DNA of 51,974 nt. It comes from a virus. Location of the stretch: positions 1-51,974 of the IMG/VR virus record IMGVR_UViG_3300028802_000021. One strand, given 5' to 3'. Under the pieces are notes generated by a model. The model was not told the DNA's origin. It worked only from the letters and a program-made list of their open reading frames with translations, and searched no databases. A program made the position numbers and the translations under genes. Shown here piece by piece: positions 12,780 through 20,114 of the stretch (position 1 is its first letter; each line of letters opens with the position of its first letter).

Positions 12780-12998
12780 CTAGAGGTACCCCCGGTAACG
12801 GAGGACGACGAAGGCGCAGAACCCTGCCGCCTGCTTGTGGTTCGAGTTCATCAAGATCGCCTTCGTCAGCTCCTCAATGGTGAGGAAGATGTCGTTGTCG
12901 AACTTCGCCATCGCGTCATCGACAAGCAGGCACAGCGACGCCAGCCCAAGGTCGATCTCGTGGAGGATCACTTCGTCCTCAGTCGTCATCGTCGTCAT
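12780..12998 (-). CDS. Small helical protein
   Basis: A 72-residue protein (EVILHEIDLGLASLCLLVDD, then TIEELTKAILMNSNHKQAAG). It is mostly alpha-helical with an acidic N-terminus. ATG 12998 has an in-frame alternative three codons on. Its N-terminal end overlaps the neighbouring Cys-knuckle gene by 20 bases. Function unknown. Confidence 0.65.
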   Translation of the reverse strand: MTTMTTEDEVILHEIDLGLASLCLLVDDAMAKFDNDIFLTIEELTKAILMNSNHKQAAGFCAFVVLRYRGYL

Positions 12999-13173
12999 CG
13001 GGTAGCAGCACCTTTCGGAAGCCGAGAGGGCAGCCCTCCCGGTGCGGGGTCACGGAATGGAGCCCGGAGCGGCGGCGGCGAACCACCGTGTACGTCCAGC
13101 CATCCGGAGTAGGGCGGGTCACCGGGGCTTTGCACACCCGGCACTCCCGCCACACGCAGGCAAATATCTTCAT
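12979..13173 (-). CDS. Cys-knuckle protein with acidic tail
   Basis: A 64-residue protein: CVWRECRVCKAPVTRP, then VRRRRSGLHSVTPHREGCPL and a terminal run of six Asp residues. It overlaps the resolvase stop at one base (TGATG). The metal-binding layout and acidic tail suggest a small interaction partner; function unknown. Confidence 0.65.
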   Translation of the reverse strand: MKIFACVWRECRVCKAPVTRPTPDGWTYTVVRRRRSGLHSVTPHREGCPLGFRKVLLPDDDDDD

Positions 13174-13559
13174 CACTTCTCCAGCGGGTAGATGAGCAGG
13201 TGCAGGCCCTTGTCTTTGCGGGCCACCAGCGGACCCAGGCGCATGTCGGGGCCGATGACGTGCTTGGCGTTGTCGTCGGCGAACACCCCGGCATCGACGA
13301 GCCCGTCCACACAGGCCTTCCCTGTCGGGGCCCAGTTGTTCGGGTCGCGCCGGCGGACTTCGACGAACCGCAGCTCGCAGACGATCCGGGCGTACTCGAT
13401 GCGGGGCAGGCGTAGGTGCCGGGCCCAGAAGTAGGTGGCGAGTCTCCAGGCCCGCACCCGCCCGGCCTTGTCCGCCCAATGAAGCCGCTGGTTATCCGTC
13501 AGCCAGCCCAAACGGCCAGCGGGGACCTCTACGCGGTAGAGGTACGGCGGCGGGGTCAT
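13173..13559 (-). CDS. RusA-family Holliday junction resolvase
   Basis: A 128-residue protein. The RusA signature is visible: VRRRDPNNW (Asp72, start of the metal site), KACVDGLVDAGVFADDNAKH (Asp85, Asp95, Asp96) and VIGPDMRLG. RusA proteins are homodimeric enzymes that cut four-way DNA junctions made during phage recombination and replication. The length matches the family (about 120). It sits with RecT and a Cas4-like exonuclease in one recombination unit. Confidence 0.8.
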   Translation of the reverse strand: MTPPPYLYRVEVPAGRLGWLTDNQRLHWADKAGRVRAWRLATYFWARHLRLPRIEYARIVCELRFVEVRRRDPNNWAPTGKACVDGLVDAGVFADDNAKHVIGPDMRLGPLVARKDKGLHLLIYPLEK

Positions 13560-14128
13560 GGCTGTGCCGCCATCTTCTTGCGTCGGGCTCTAAATTCTCG
13601 AAGGCGCTGAAGTTTGCACGTGCGGCAGGCGCGCTCGGGGCGGCCCGAAGATCTCGTGAGGAAGAGGTCGAACGGGTGGCCCCGGAGGCACAAATTCTTT
13701 GCGCGGTTGATCGAGGTAATGGTGAAGGGGGACCGTGCGGTGTTCTCGAAGGCCGTGCAGGGGTCGAGATGCCCCGGGTTTACGCAGTGCCTCACGCGAC
13801 AGAGGTGATCAAGGGTGAGACCAGCGGGAATCGCCCCCCGTAGAACCATGTACACGGCCCGATGAGCCGGGGTTCTCGTCTGTATCTTTTTCCCGCCGAG
13901 CCCCTCGTATGCAACGGCGAAGGTCCCGTATCCGTATGCATTGCGAGCGCCGAGCCAGTTCCAGCATCCATCAGGCGGGGCGCCTTCCACGTTCCGGAAT
14001 AGATTCACAAGCCGCCTGTCGGTCAGTGTGTATGGTTCCCCGTTCACCTGAACGACTCTCGAAACGAGCGACACCCCCAGCCGTTGAAGCTCGCTCGTGC
14101 ATAAGCTCGCAAAGTCCATCCGCTTCAC
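13556..14128 (-). CDS. HNH endonuclease with extra zinc site
   Basis: A 190-residue protein. Residues about 50-80 (DGCWNWLGARNAYGYGTFAV) and the core LTLDHLCRVRHCVNPGHLDP match the HNH_3-type nuclease with the His-Asn-His metal finger. A C-terminal CLRGHPF ... RACRTCKLQRLREFRARRKK adds a zinc knuckle and a basic tail. This looks like a free-standing homing-type HNH gene; it is embedded between the resolvase and RecT with short overlaps, so it may be a mobile insertion that kept the operon intact. Confidence 0.8.
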   Translation of the reverse strand: MKRMDFASLCTSELQRLGVSLVSRVVQVNGEPYTLTDRRLVNLFRNVEGAPPDGCWNWLGARNAYGYGTFAVAYEGLGGKKIQTRTPAHRAVYMVLRGAIPAGLTLDHLCRVRHCVNPGHLDPCTAFENTARSPFTITSINRAKNLCLRGHPFDLFLTRSSGRPERACRTCKLQRLREFRARRKKMAAQP

Positions 14129-14997
14129 GCCCCCGCCTCCGCGCCTTCGACGGGCGGCCAGTTTTCATCGCTGTTGAGCATTTCGAGGACGGCCCGGCCC
14201 TCTGCCTCGCTGAGGTTGTTGACTGTGACGACCTTGCGGCCCAGGACCCCGGAGATGATCTCGTTCCGCTTGTCCCTGTTCTTGATGGATGCCTCAGCGA
14301 ACTTCGTCATGATCGCCGCCCGGGTCGCCGGGAAGATCGACATCTGGTCTTCGGACTCCTCAAACTCAGGAGGCGGGGCAGCCTGGGTCAGCTCCGGGGT
14401 CAGTTCCGGCTCGGCGTACATCGGTGCTGGTGAGACAGGCTTCGATGCCTGCACCTTTGCGGGCTCGGGGGGTGTCAGATCCCGGATCTCCTCCGACGAA
14501 TACGTGGCGCCGATGAGGACATTCGCAGCCACCAGCCGGCACAGCTGAGAAGTGGCGCGGGCGATCAACATGACCCCCGGCTGGTTCTTCCAGTTGTCCT
14601 TGGCAGTCAGTCCGAGCTTGCGAGCCTGGTCGATATGCCACGTCACCGTCGTCCAGGCCTGTCCGGGGCGCTGGGCGGACATGACACAGCGGGTTTCGGT
14701 GGTCTCGTCGAGGCGGAAGCGGATGCCGTCCTTCATCGCCAGGCCCCGCATGGCGTTGGCGGACAGGGTGGGGCGGCCTTGGATGACGTCGATGGTGCGC
14801 AGCGAGGTCATCGGGGGCAGGTCGAGTTCGGAGCCGTAAAGGATGCAGGCGGCGATCTCGTCGGGCTTACCCCTCATCGAGGTGGGGACGAAGGAGGTGT
14901 TGCAGAGTGCTTTGGCGATGGTGTGGACCTGGGAGGCCTGTTCGACAAACAGGGCCAGGTCGTTGTGGACAGCAGGGATCGCAACATCGGTGCTCAT
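14125..14997 (-). CDS. recT: RecT-family single-strand annealing protein
   Basis: A 290-residue protein. The region LALFVEQASQVHTIAKALCN followed by TSFVPTSMRGKPDEIAACIL and MTSLRTIDVIQGRPTLSANA is the RecT core that binds DNA and anneals complementary strands; the C-terminal 80 residues are acidic and Pro-rich. It would act with the exonuclease downstream (Cas4-like) in phage homologous recombination. The gene is the second of the recombination unit after the Cas4-like gene, separated by one small membrane peptide. Confidence 0.8.
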   Translation of the reverse strand: MSTDVAIPAVHNDLALFVEQASQVHTIAKALCNTSFVPTSMRGKPDEIAACILYGSELDLPPMTSLRTIDVIQGRPTLSANAMRGLAMKDGIRFRLDETTETRCVMSAQRPGQAWTTVTWHIDQARKLGLTAKDNWKNQPGVMLIARATSQLCRLVAANVLIGATYSSEEIRDLTPPEPAKVQASKPVSPAPMYAEPELTPELTQAAPPPEFEESEDQMSIFPATRAAIMTKFAEASIKNRDKRNEIISGVLGRKVVTVNNLSEAEGRAVLEMLNSDENWPPVEGAEAGA

Positions 14998-15010
14998 TTA
15001 TGGGTGTCCT

Positions 15011-15088
15011 TTACCAAACGAAGGCGAGGAGGATCATCAAGGCCAGCCCTGCGGCGGCGACGAGCAAGGTCAGTACGTCTTCATCCAT
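15011..15088 (-). CDS. 25-residue membrane peptide
   Basis: MDEDV followed by one transmembrane helix (LTLLVAAAGLALMILLAFVW) ending at the stop. It overlaps the 3' end of the Cas4-like gene by 19 bases. The acidic N-terminus should lie outside the hydrophobic stretch. Small and unproven; the hydrophobic pattern is the main support. Confidence 0.4.
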   Translation of the reverse strand: MDEDVLTLLVAAAGLALMILLAFVW

Positions 15089-15864
15089 GGCGGGGTCTCG
15101 GCGTCGCCTTTCCAGGTGGGGATCTGGTCGGCGTTCTTCGCCACTTGCAGGACATGGAGGAAGACTTTGAACACGTGCCCGTCGGTGTTGAGCGGGTACA
15201 CGTCGTAGCCGTCCGCCCGGACCCAGACCGCTTTTGCTTCGGTGACGCCGACTTCGCGCATAGGAATCTCGGTGCCGTCCTGGGCCACGTACGCATCGGC
15301 ATAGCGGTAGGCAGCCAATTGCAGCGCAGTTTCGCCCCAAATCCCTGACTGTCCCGTCTTGTAGTCGAAGAGGATTCGTCTTCCGTCGGGGACTTCGGCG
15401 ATCAAATCGAACGTGCCGGCGTAGCCCCACTGGTAGGAGCCGACGGTGTTCTCGACCAGCAGCGGGCGGATCTTCCACTCGTCGAAGAACTTGATCACCG
15501 ACTCGACGTGGCCTCGGAGCTCTTCGGGGACGTCGACGTCTTCTCTGGTGAAGACCAACTTCTCGGCGAGCTTGTGGACCTTCGAGCCCCGCAACGCTGC
15601 CCCGTCTCGGATCCGCTCGGGTGCCCTCTTGAGGTGGTCGAGGATCTGCCGCTCGTCGGTGAGCTTGTTGTCGATCAACCACTGCTCGGTCTGGCCGGGC
15701 CAGGCGATGATCCGGGACGCTTCGGTGGCGACGGCTTTGGCGGCCCAGGGGATCAGGTTCGGCTTGGGCAGTCCCTTGGAGAGGGCTGTCGTGACACCGA
15801 CAGCCTTGTGCCCGTTGATGGTGTAGGAGTGGTTTCGGCCGCGCTGAATGCGGAAGATTGACAT
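15070..15864 (-). CDS. Cas4/RecB-like exonuclease
   Basis: A 264-residue protein of the PD-(D/E)XK superfamily. GSKVHKLAE (His97), TFDLIAE (Asp153), ILFDYKTG (Asp167, Lys169) and the Q-motif LQLAAYRYADAY are the expected catalytic positions. Phage members pair with RecT-type annealing proteins and resect double-strand ends. No cysteine cluster for an iron-sulfur site is visible, unlike cellular Cas4. It is the first enzyme of the recombination unit. Confidence 0.8.
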   Translation of the reverse strand: MSIFRIQRGRNHSYTINGHKAVGVTTALSKGLPKPNLIPWAAKAVATEASRIIAWPGQTEQWLIDNKLTDERQILDHLKRAPERIRDGAALRGSKVHKLAEKLVFTREDVDVPEELRGHVESVIKFFDEWKIRPLLVENTVGSYQWGYAGTFDLIAEVPDGRRILFDYKTGQSGIWGETALQLAAYRYADAYVAQDGTEIPMREVGVTEAKAVWVRADGYDVYPLNTDGHVFKVFLHVLQVAKNADQIPTWKGDAETPPWMKTY

Positions 15865-15883
15865 GTGCGGATACCGCTCTTTC

Positions 15884-16285
15884 TCAGCCGGCAGGGAATA
15901 CGGGTGGCGAATGGAGCAGTTCGTCGACGGCGGAGACCGGGATCCGGTATTGCCCTCTCGGCCCGTACCCCTTCACCGACGGCAGGCGCCCTTCGCGGCA
16001 CAGGTGGCGGACGGTCTCTGCGGAAAAGCCGGTGAGGATGGCTACTTGGGCGACGCGCAGGGTCGGCTCGTAGTCTTCGGTGAGGCGAGCGGCGTTCATG
16101 ACGTTGGCGCCACCTGCGGCGTTGTACGCATGGACGTCACTTTGTCGTACCAGGTAGTGCAGGTTTCCCTTGCGGGCCTGCTGCGACGGAAGGTTCCCGC
16201 GCTGGATGCGGCGGTAGACCTGGTAGCGGGAGATGCCCAACTGCTCGGCGACTTCGGCAACCGTCAGAAGGGCGTCATTGTCCAT
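15884..16285 (-). CDS. Tandem double helix-turn-helix regulator
   Basis: A 133-residue protein with two excisionase-like HTH domains in a row: residues about 7-55 (LLTVAEVAEQLGISRYQVYR, then RIQRGNLPSQQ) and about 75-120 (TLRVAQVAILTGFSAETVRH, then LCREGRLPSVKGYG, then QYRIPVSAVDELL). It is the first gene of the leftward replication unit and divergent from the rightward genes at 16575, so it likely controls that promoter. The ATG at 16285 follows a GGGGG run. Confidence 0.75.
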   Translation of the reverse strand: MDNDALLTVAEVAEQLGISRYQVYRRIQRGNLPSQQARKGNLHYLVRQSDVHAYNAAGGANVMNAARLTEDYEPTLRVAQVAILTGFSAETVRHLCREGRLPSVKGYGPRGQYRIPVSAVDELLHSPPVFPAG

Positions 16286-16574
16286 GGTGGTAATCCCCCT
16301 GAATTTGTTTCCCGGTGCGTCTCGGTGCTGACCGGGTAAACACAATCACGGGCCTCTGACATGGGCAACGAACGCCATTCGGGGTCCATTTGGTAGCCAC
16401 TCTGCGCGACCCCCACACCGGCCATGACGGCGCCCGAAAAGTCCGGCCCATACGCGAGGAGGACTCGCGGTAGTGTCACTCGAAAGTGGTGAATTACGTA
16501 GGTCGGGGAAAGAGGCATGTCCGATCCGGGGGTCCCGCCGTTGAGCCCAGCAACCGGAAGGAGACCCACCCGCC
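16286..16574. promoter_or_regulatory. Divergent intergenic region
   Basis: This separates the leftward replication unit from a rightward regulator cluster and must hold at least one promoter. A TCAC-tcgaaagtg-GTGA inverted repeat and AATTACGTAGG lie near 16475-16500, and GCGAG-gagga-CTCGC at about 16453-16467; a regulator could bind there. No -35/-10 pair is convincing. Confidence 0.4.
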
Positions 16575-16706
16575 ATGACCCTCTACGTATCCGAGACCCA
16601 CCCGAACTACCGGCAGCTTTCCGTCGGCGTCCACCGCGCCCCCAGCCGCTGGGACACCCTCAAGGATTGGCTTCGCTCCCCGTTCATCTACAAGGGAGCC
16701 CGCTGA
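16575..16706 (+). CDS. 43-residue hypothetical protein
   Basis: A GGAAGGAG ribosome-binding site precedes the ATG. The product MTLYVSETHPNYRQLSVGVH then DTLKDWLRSPFIYKGAR is basic and has no named motif. Its stop overlaps the next ATG (TGATGG). First gene of the rightward regulator cluster. Confidence 0.55.
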   Translation: MTLYVSETHPNYRQLSVGVHRAPSRWDTLKDWLRSPFIYKGAR

Positions 16707-16888
16707 TGGCCCGCAACACGACGGCGAGCATCAGCCACGCCGAACGCCCGCCCCGCACCCAATGCAAAATCTGCGACTGCTCAATCTTCATCGGGGACGA
16801 CACCGTCTGGGTGATCAGCCCCAGGCCCGGACTCGCCCACCGGATCTGCGCCGAGGAATCGAAGGGGGTGCCGCCACGCGAGCCCTGA
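16706..16888 (+). CDS. Small zinc-knuckle protein
   Basis: A 60-residue protein: TQCKICDCSIFIGDDTVW gives a CxxCxC knuckle and LAHRICAEESK a further Cys. The HxxxC and CxxC residues likely coordinate one zinc. It is coupled to its upstream neighbour by a stop-start overlap. Confidence 0.65.
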   Translation: MARNTTASISHAERPPRTQCKICDCSIFIGDDTVWVISPRPGLAHRICAEESKGVPPREP

Positions 16889-17046
16889 GAATCCTTCGGC
16901 CCATCGCAGTAGCGGCAGCGATCAGCAACGCCTGCACTGCGTTCATCGGCGCGTACACCACCGACCCCAAGGCAATGGCGGTAGGCCTGATCGGGGTGGC
17001 GTGCAGCACCTACGGCTGGCTTTTTTTCACCGAGGAGGCCGAACTG

Positions 17047-17469
17047 ATGGAGGCGACCACAAGGACCGGTTACCGCGACGTCGCGATGCGGCTGCGCTGG
17101 GAGATCAAAGAGGAAAGCCTGCAGCCCGGGGACCGGCTGCCGTCGACAGAGGAGATCGCACGACGGTTCGGGGTGAGCCGCCGCACCATCAACCGGGCCT
17201 TGACCGTCCTTGCCGGGGAAAACCTCATCGAGGTCGTCACCGGGCGGGGCTGCTACGTCGCCGGCGGGCACAAGAGCGACAAGCGCAGAGACAAGGTGGA
17301 GGCCTGGCTGCGCGACAACTCCCGGGCGGGGGCCTGGCTGCCCGACACCGTCCACCTCGCCCAGGCATGCGAGGTGTCCCCGGGGGTGGTCCGCCGGGTC
17401 CTCAACGAGCACCTGCGGCGGGGGCTGCTGTACAGGAACCGGGGGCGGTTCTATTACCACACCCCATGA
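17047..17469 (+). CDS. GntR-type winged-helix regulator
   Basis: A 140-residue protein starting at an ATG with GAGGAGG about 9 bases upstream. Residues about 8-75 hold the GntR DNA-binding domain: YRDVAMRLRWEIKEESLQPG, DRLPSTEEIARRFGVSRRTI, NRALTVLAGENLIEVVTGRG. The C-terminus (RDKVEAWLRDN, SPGVVRRVLNEHLRRGLLYR) resembles a second winged helix rather than a metabolite-binding domain. The same frame is open and coding-like back to about 16885, where it would add two transmembrane helices, but only a CTG start exists there. Likely a phage lysogeny or early regulator. Confidence 0.7.
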   Translation: MEATTRTGYRDVAMRLRWEIKEESLQPGDRLPSTEEIARRFGVSRRTINRALTVLAGENLIEVVTGRGCYVAGGHKSDKRRDKVEAWLRDNSRAGAWLPDTVHLAQACEVSPGVVRRVLNEHLRRGLLYRNRGRFYYHTP

Positions 17470-17669
17470 TCACGTCGCATCGACTGGAAGCACTCATGTA
17501 CGACCTGCCGCTGCTGCTCGCCGCCACCCGACGGCGCAGCGGATACAGCATGCACGCCGTCGCGATGCAAGCCGGGTGTGCCGTCTCCACCATCAGCCGG
17601 GTGGAGGCGGGCTACAGCTGCGACGTGAAAACCCTCATCCTCGTCCTGCGCTGGATCGAGACACAGTAA
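17466..17669 (+). CDS. XRE-family helix-turn-helix regulator (Cro/CI-like)
   Basis: A 67-residue protein with a Cro/CI-type HTH: LPLLLAATRRRSGYSMHAVA, then MQAGCAVSTISRVEAGYS, ending with VKTLILVLRWIE. It is only the DNA-binding domain, like Cro. It overlaps the GntR gene's stop and ends just before a bidirectional terminator. Possible partner of the GntR-type protein in the lysis/lysogeny switch; neither target nor role is proven. Confidence 0.75.
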   Translation: MITSHRLEALMYDLPLLLAATRRRSGYSMHAVAMQAGCAVSTISRVEAGYSCDVKTLILVLRWIETQ

Positions 17670-17707
17670 AAGGGCGGGACTGTCATCACTGACAGCCCCG
17701 CCCTTCG
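17668..17707. terminator. Bidirectional terminator between convergent genes
   Basis: AAGGGCGGG and CCCGCCCTT close a long stem with an inner CTGTCA-tcac-TGACAG. A-runs and short T-runs flank both ends. It ends the rightward regulator pair (stop 17669) and the leftward gene stopping at 17716. Confidence 0.8.
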
Positions 17708-17715
17708 TCGTCCCC

Positions 17716-17907
17716 CTAGTGGAGCTTACAGACCTCCGCGCACCGCCAGCAGACGTCCACCCCGAATTGCGGGTACCGGCTCAACTCCCGATCCCCGATG
17801 ACCCGGTCACACATGGTCACCAGCGGGCGGTCCGGGTTCTGCCGGTGCTGATACTGCCTCGGGGTCTCCCGGGTCGGCGGCAGCGTCACCCAGCGAATCA
17901 GCTTCAC
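17716..17907 (-). CDS. 63-residue Cys-containing protein
   Basis: GTG 17907 with GGAGGAG about 10 bases upstream. MKLIRWVTLPPTRETPRQYQ, then RPLVTMCDRVIGD, then VDVCWRCAEVCKLH: a C-terminal CxxCxxxC cluster suggests a metal site. It overlaps the upstream gene by 101 bases in another frame. Function unknown. Confidence 0.6.
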   Translation of the reverse strand: MKLIRWVTLPPTRETPRQYQHRQNPDRPLVTMCDRVIGDRELSRYPQFGVDVCWRCAEVCKLH

Positions 17908-18304
17908 GACTGAAATACTCCTCCGCGATGGCACCCGCCGCCCCCGCCAGCACCAGCATGTGGCGTACCGACTCGGTGGCGTCGCCGCCACTGTGGAACA
18001 GCCGGGCGCACAAGTCGATGTCCTCGCCGTGCCGGGCTGTCATGAAGTCCGCCAGCCACTGCAACGCGTGCGCCTTGTCCGGCCTGTACCCGGCAGCGGT
18101 CGTCAGGTACCCCTTGAGGTCCGCCACCCCGACCATGCGCTGAATGGCACCGGCGATGACCCACGACAGGGCGAAACAACCCGGCGCCCCGTACGCCAGC
18201 GACACCGCCGTGAACAGGGCCCGCACCTTCGTCAGGTCGCCGTCGATGGAAGCAACGACAATCTCGGTGGCGAACTTCTTCAGCTCGCCGGTCAGCTCAT
18301 TCAC
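17807..18304 (-). CDS. Helical hypothetical protein of the triplicated-family operon
   Basis: A 165-residue protein: LKKFATEIVVASIDGDLTKV, then RALFTAVSLAYGAPGCFALS, FHSGGDATESVRHMLVLAGA. It is mostly helical with a Pro/Ala/Gly-rich tail. The start overlaps the last of three related genes upstream. The tail overlaps the next gene by 101 bases in a different frame; both frames look coded. Function unknown. Confidence 0.65.
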   Translation of the reverse strand: MNELTGELKKFATEIVVASIDGDLTKVRALFTAVSLAYGAPGCFALSWVIAGAIQRMVGVADLKGYLTTAAGYRPDKAHALQWLADFMTARHGEDIDLCARLFHSGGDATESVRHMLVLAGAAGAIAEEYFSREADSLGDAAADPGDPEAVSAPAEPGPPAGDHV

Positions 18305-18834
18305 CAGGACAGCGCCTTCCGGTCGATAGCGTCGGCTTTCATGTATGAGCCCACCGCGCGGAGCATTCTCCGCAACGCCTGCACCGCCCGGGGATCATGC
18401 TCGTATTCCTGTCGGGGCCCGAGGAATACCAGGTCCGTTTCCGGTTCACCCTCGGACCGCAGCACCACGTAGCCGCGCCCGGCGCAGTCGACGAGGACGC
18501 ATGCTCTCAGCCGGTTCTTCGTCAGCCTCCCGTCGAACCTGATCCGGCCCTCATGCACGAAGAACAGCCCGGCAACAGCATCGCCGGTAGCGAAAAGGCC
18601 GTGCCGTTCCAGGATCAGCCGGCTGCCGAAGGCACCCCGTTCGATCCGGTCGACGAGGTCGTTCAGTTCGCGCAGATTTTTCGGCTGCTGCGGATACATC
18701 GCCGACACGAAGCCGAGACCCTCGGAGTGCAAGACGAACGCGAGCAGCGGCGGAAGGCCCCACTCCCCTTCCTGGTGCAGAACCTGGTCGAGGTTCGACA
18801 CCAGCCAACGCATGTCGGAGCTCTGCGGGATCAC
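18301..18834 (-). CDS. Member 3 of a triplicated unknown family
   Basis: A 177-residue protein starting at GTG 18834 inside the preceding stop (GTGA). It shares with the two upstream genes a helical start (WGLPPLLAFVLHSEGLGFV), an AGLFFVHEGRI segment, VLVDCAGRGYVVLRSEGEPE, and a terminal LRRMLRAVGSYMKADAIDRK. The VDCAGRxY core and the terminal M-x3-AID motif are common to all three. No enzymatic motif is recognised. Confidence 0.7.
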   Translation of the reverse strand: MIPQSSDMRWLVSNLDQVLHQEGEWGLPPLLAFVLHSEGLGFVSAMYPQQPKNLRELNDLVDRIERGAFGSRLILERHGLFATGDAVAGLFFVHEGRIRFDGRLTKNRLRACVLVDCAGRGYVVLRSEGEPETDLVFLGPRQEYEHDPRAVQALRRMLRAVGSYMKADAIDRKALSW

Positions 18835-19358
18835 TGCGGCATCACCGCCTCGATGTCGATCGCCGTCGGGGACATGACGGTGCCGAGGGCGCCGAGAATG
18901 CCCCGGAGCCCGACGACTACCCGGGTTTCTTCCACTACCGGTGTGGACTGCATCGACCAGGCGGGTTCGGGTTCTTCGCCCCGGAATCGCTGCGCCCGGT
19001 AGAGCCTTCCGGCGCAGTCGACCACTGTCATGATCCGGCATTCGACGAGTGCGTCGTTGTCGAGCATCCACCCTTCGGTGCAGAACCAGATCCCGGCGGT
19101 GTGGTTGGCGACGTCGGCGACAGGCAGGCGCCCCTCTTTGGCCATGTCGACGGTCAGCTGGGCCAGGTGGAGCAGGGCCACCGCCGGGTTGCTGTAGGGC
19201 ATTCCGGCGGGCTGGAGCGGGTATTCGACACCGTCGAGGTGGCCTTGCTCGTTTTCGACGATCATGCCGAGCATCGGTGCGACGTCCCAGCCGTGTTCGT
19301 GGATGCGCCCCTCAAGGATGGACGCGATTTCCAGGACGTCTTTCGGTTCGGGAATCAT
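18831..19358 (-). CDS. Member 2 of a triplicated unknown family
   Basis: A 175-residue protein: VLEIASILEGRIHEHGWDVA, then PMLGMIVENEQ, AGIWFCTEGWMLD, TVVDCAGRLYRAQRFRGEEP and LRGILGALGTVMSPTAIDIE. ATG 19358 overlaps the stop of member 1. The order of motifs is identical to the neighbours, so tandem gene duplication is the simplest reading. Confidence 0.75.
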   Translation of the reverse strand: MIPEPKDVLEIASILEGRIHEHGWDVAPMLGMIVENEQGHLDGVEYPLQPAGMPYSNPAVALLHLAQLTVDMAKEGRLPVADVANHTAGIWFCTEGWMLDNDALVECRIMTVVDCAGRLYRAQRFRGEEPEPAWSMQSTPVVEETRVVVGLRGILGALGTVMSPTAIDIEAVMPQ

Positions 19359-19954
19359 CCGCCCGCCCCGACCTGGGCGACCTTGTCCATGTCGATGGCG
19401 CCGGTGGACATGTTGGCGCCGAGCCCGAGCAGGAGGCGGCGCAGGGCAATGAGCACCTCCCGGTCGTAGGTGATCTTGTCTGTGTCGCCGGGGTCGGTGA
19501 TCAACAGTTCGGGGTCTTCGTCCCGGAACCGGTTCACCCGGAAGACGTACCCGCCGCAGTCGACGATGATCACATGCCGGATGGTCTTCCCCGCCGGATT
19601 CTCCGACGCTCTCATGCCTTCGTGTTCCATGCCGTCGGGAACCAGGTGCGCCTCGCAGCTGAACCAGAGAGCCATCAGGGCGTCACCTGCGCCCTCCATT
19701 CCGGCATCGGTGATCAACTTGCGATGATCGGTGGTCCGTTCCAGGGTGAGATCGGCGATGTTCCGCAGGGCGCTCAGCGGATCTGTAGGGATGAGTTCTG
19801 CGGGCTGAACAGGGAACTTCTTCACCCCGGCACCGAGCCCGCCAAGGTCGCTGACGCTGCCGAGTACCGGCGCCGATCCCCAGCCCATCGAGTGGGCCGC
19901 TCTCTCGATCATCTCGGCGCAGTAGATCATGTTGTCTATCGAATCGGGGATCAC
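19355..19954 (-). CDS. Member 1 of a triplicated unknown family
   Basis: A 199-residue protein. GTG 19954 is chosen because AAAGAGG lies about 10 bases before it; an ATG at 19981 is in frame but unsupported. Features: MIYCAEMIERAAHSMGWGSA, PVLGSVSDLGGLG, LMALWFSCEAHLV, VIIVDCGGYVFRVNRFRDED, LRRLLLGLGANMSTGAIDMD. It has an insertion of about 20 residues relative to member 2. It leads the leftward operon. Confidence 0.75.
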   Translation of the reverse strand: MIPDSIDNMIYCAEMIERAAHSMGWGSAPVLGSVSDLGGLGAGVKKFPVQPAELIPTDPLSALRNIADLTLERTTDHRKLITDAGMEGAGDALMALWFSCEAHLVPDGMEHEGMRASENPAGKTIRHVIIVDCGGYVFRVNRFRDEDPELLITDPGDTDKITYDREVLIALRRLLLGLGANMSTGAIDMDKVAQVGAGG

Positions 19955-20007
19955 CGGATGTCGACCTCTTTCGTGTTGCATGCGATAGCGGGGCGGCAAA
20001 GGGAGCA

Positions 20008-20013
20008 TATAGT
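20008..20013 (+). promoter_or_regulatory. TATAGT -10-like hexamer
   Basis: TATAGT lies 20 bases before the tRNA-like element and could be its -10 box. No matching -35 hexamer is seen at normal spacing, so the call is weak. Confidence 0.3.
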
Positions 20014-20032
20014 CGGTGCCGGAAATCCTCCA

Positions 20033-20113
20033 GGCCGGACTCGGCGTCCCCGGAAGGTCAGGTCCCCCGTACCTGACGCCCCGGGAGTGCAGGTTCGATT
20101 CCTGCACCGGCCA
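20033..20113 (+). ncRNA. tRNA-like element (degenerate tRNA or att-type tRNA fragment)
   Basis: A GGCCGG (20033-20038) / CCGGCC (20107-20112) end stem, an anticodon-like hairpin GTCAGGT-CCCCCGT-ACCTGAC (20057-20077) and a T-arm GTGCAGG-TTCGATT-CCTGCAC (20087-20107) are all present. The D-arm is poor, T8/A14 are absent, and position 33 of the loop is C. The apparent anticodon is CCC (glycine). It ends two bases before the ATG at 20115. It may be a divergent phage tRNA, a pseudo-tRNA, or a piece of a host tRNA left by integration. Confidence 0.4.
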
Positions 20114-20114
20114 C

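Noticed and set aside
20033-20113. Confident functional tRNA-Gly call
   Set aside because: D-arm, U8, A14 and U33 are missing or poor; recorded only as a tRNA-like element.
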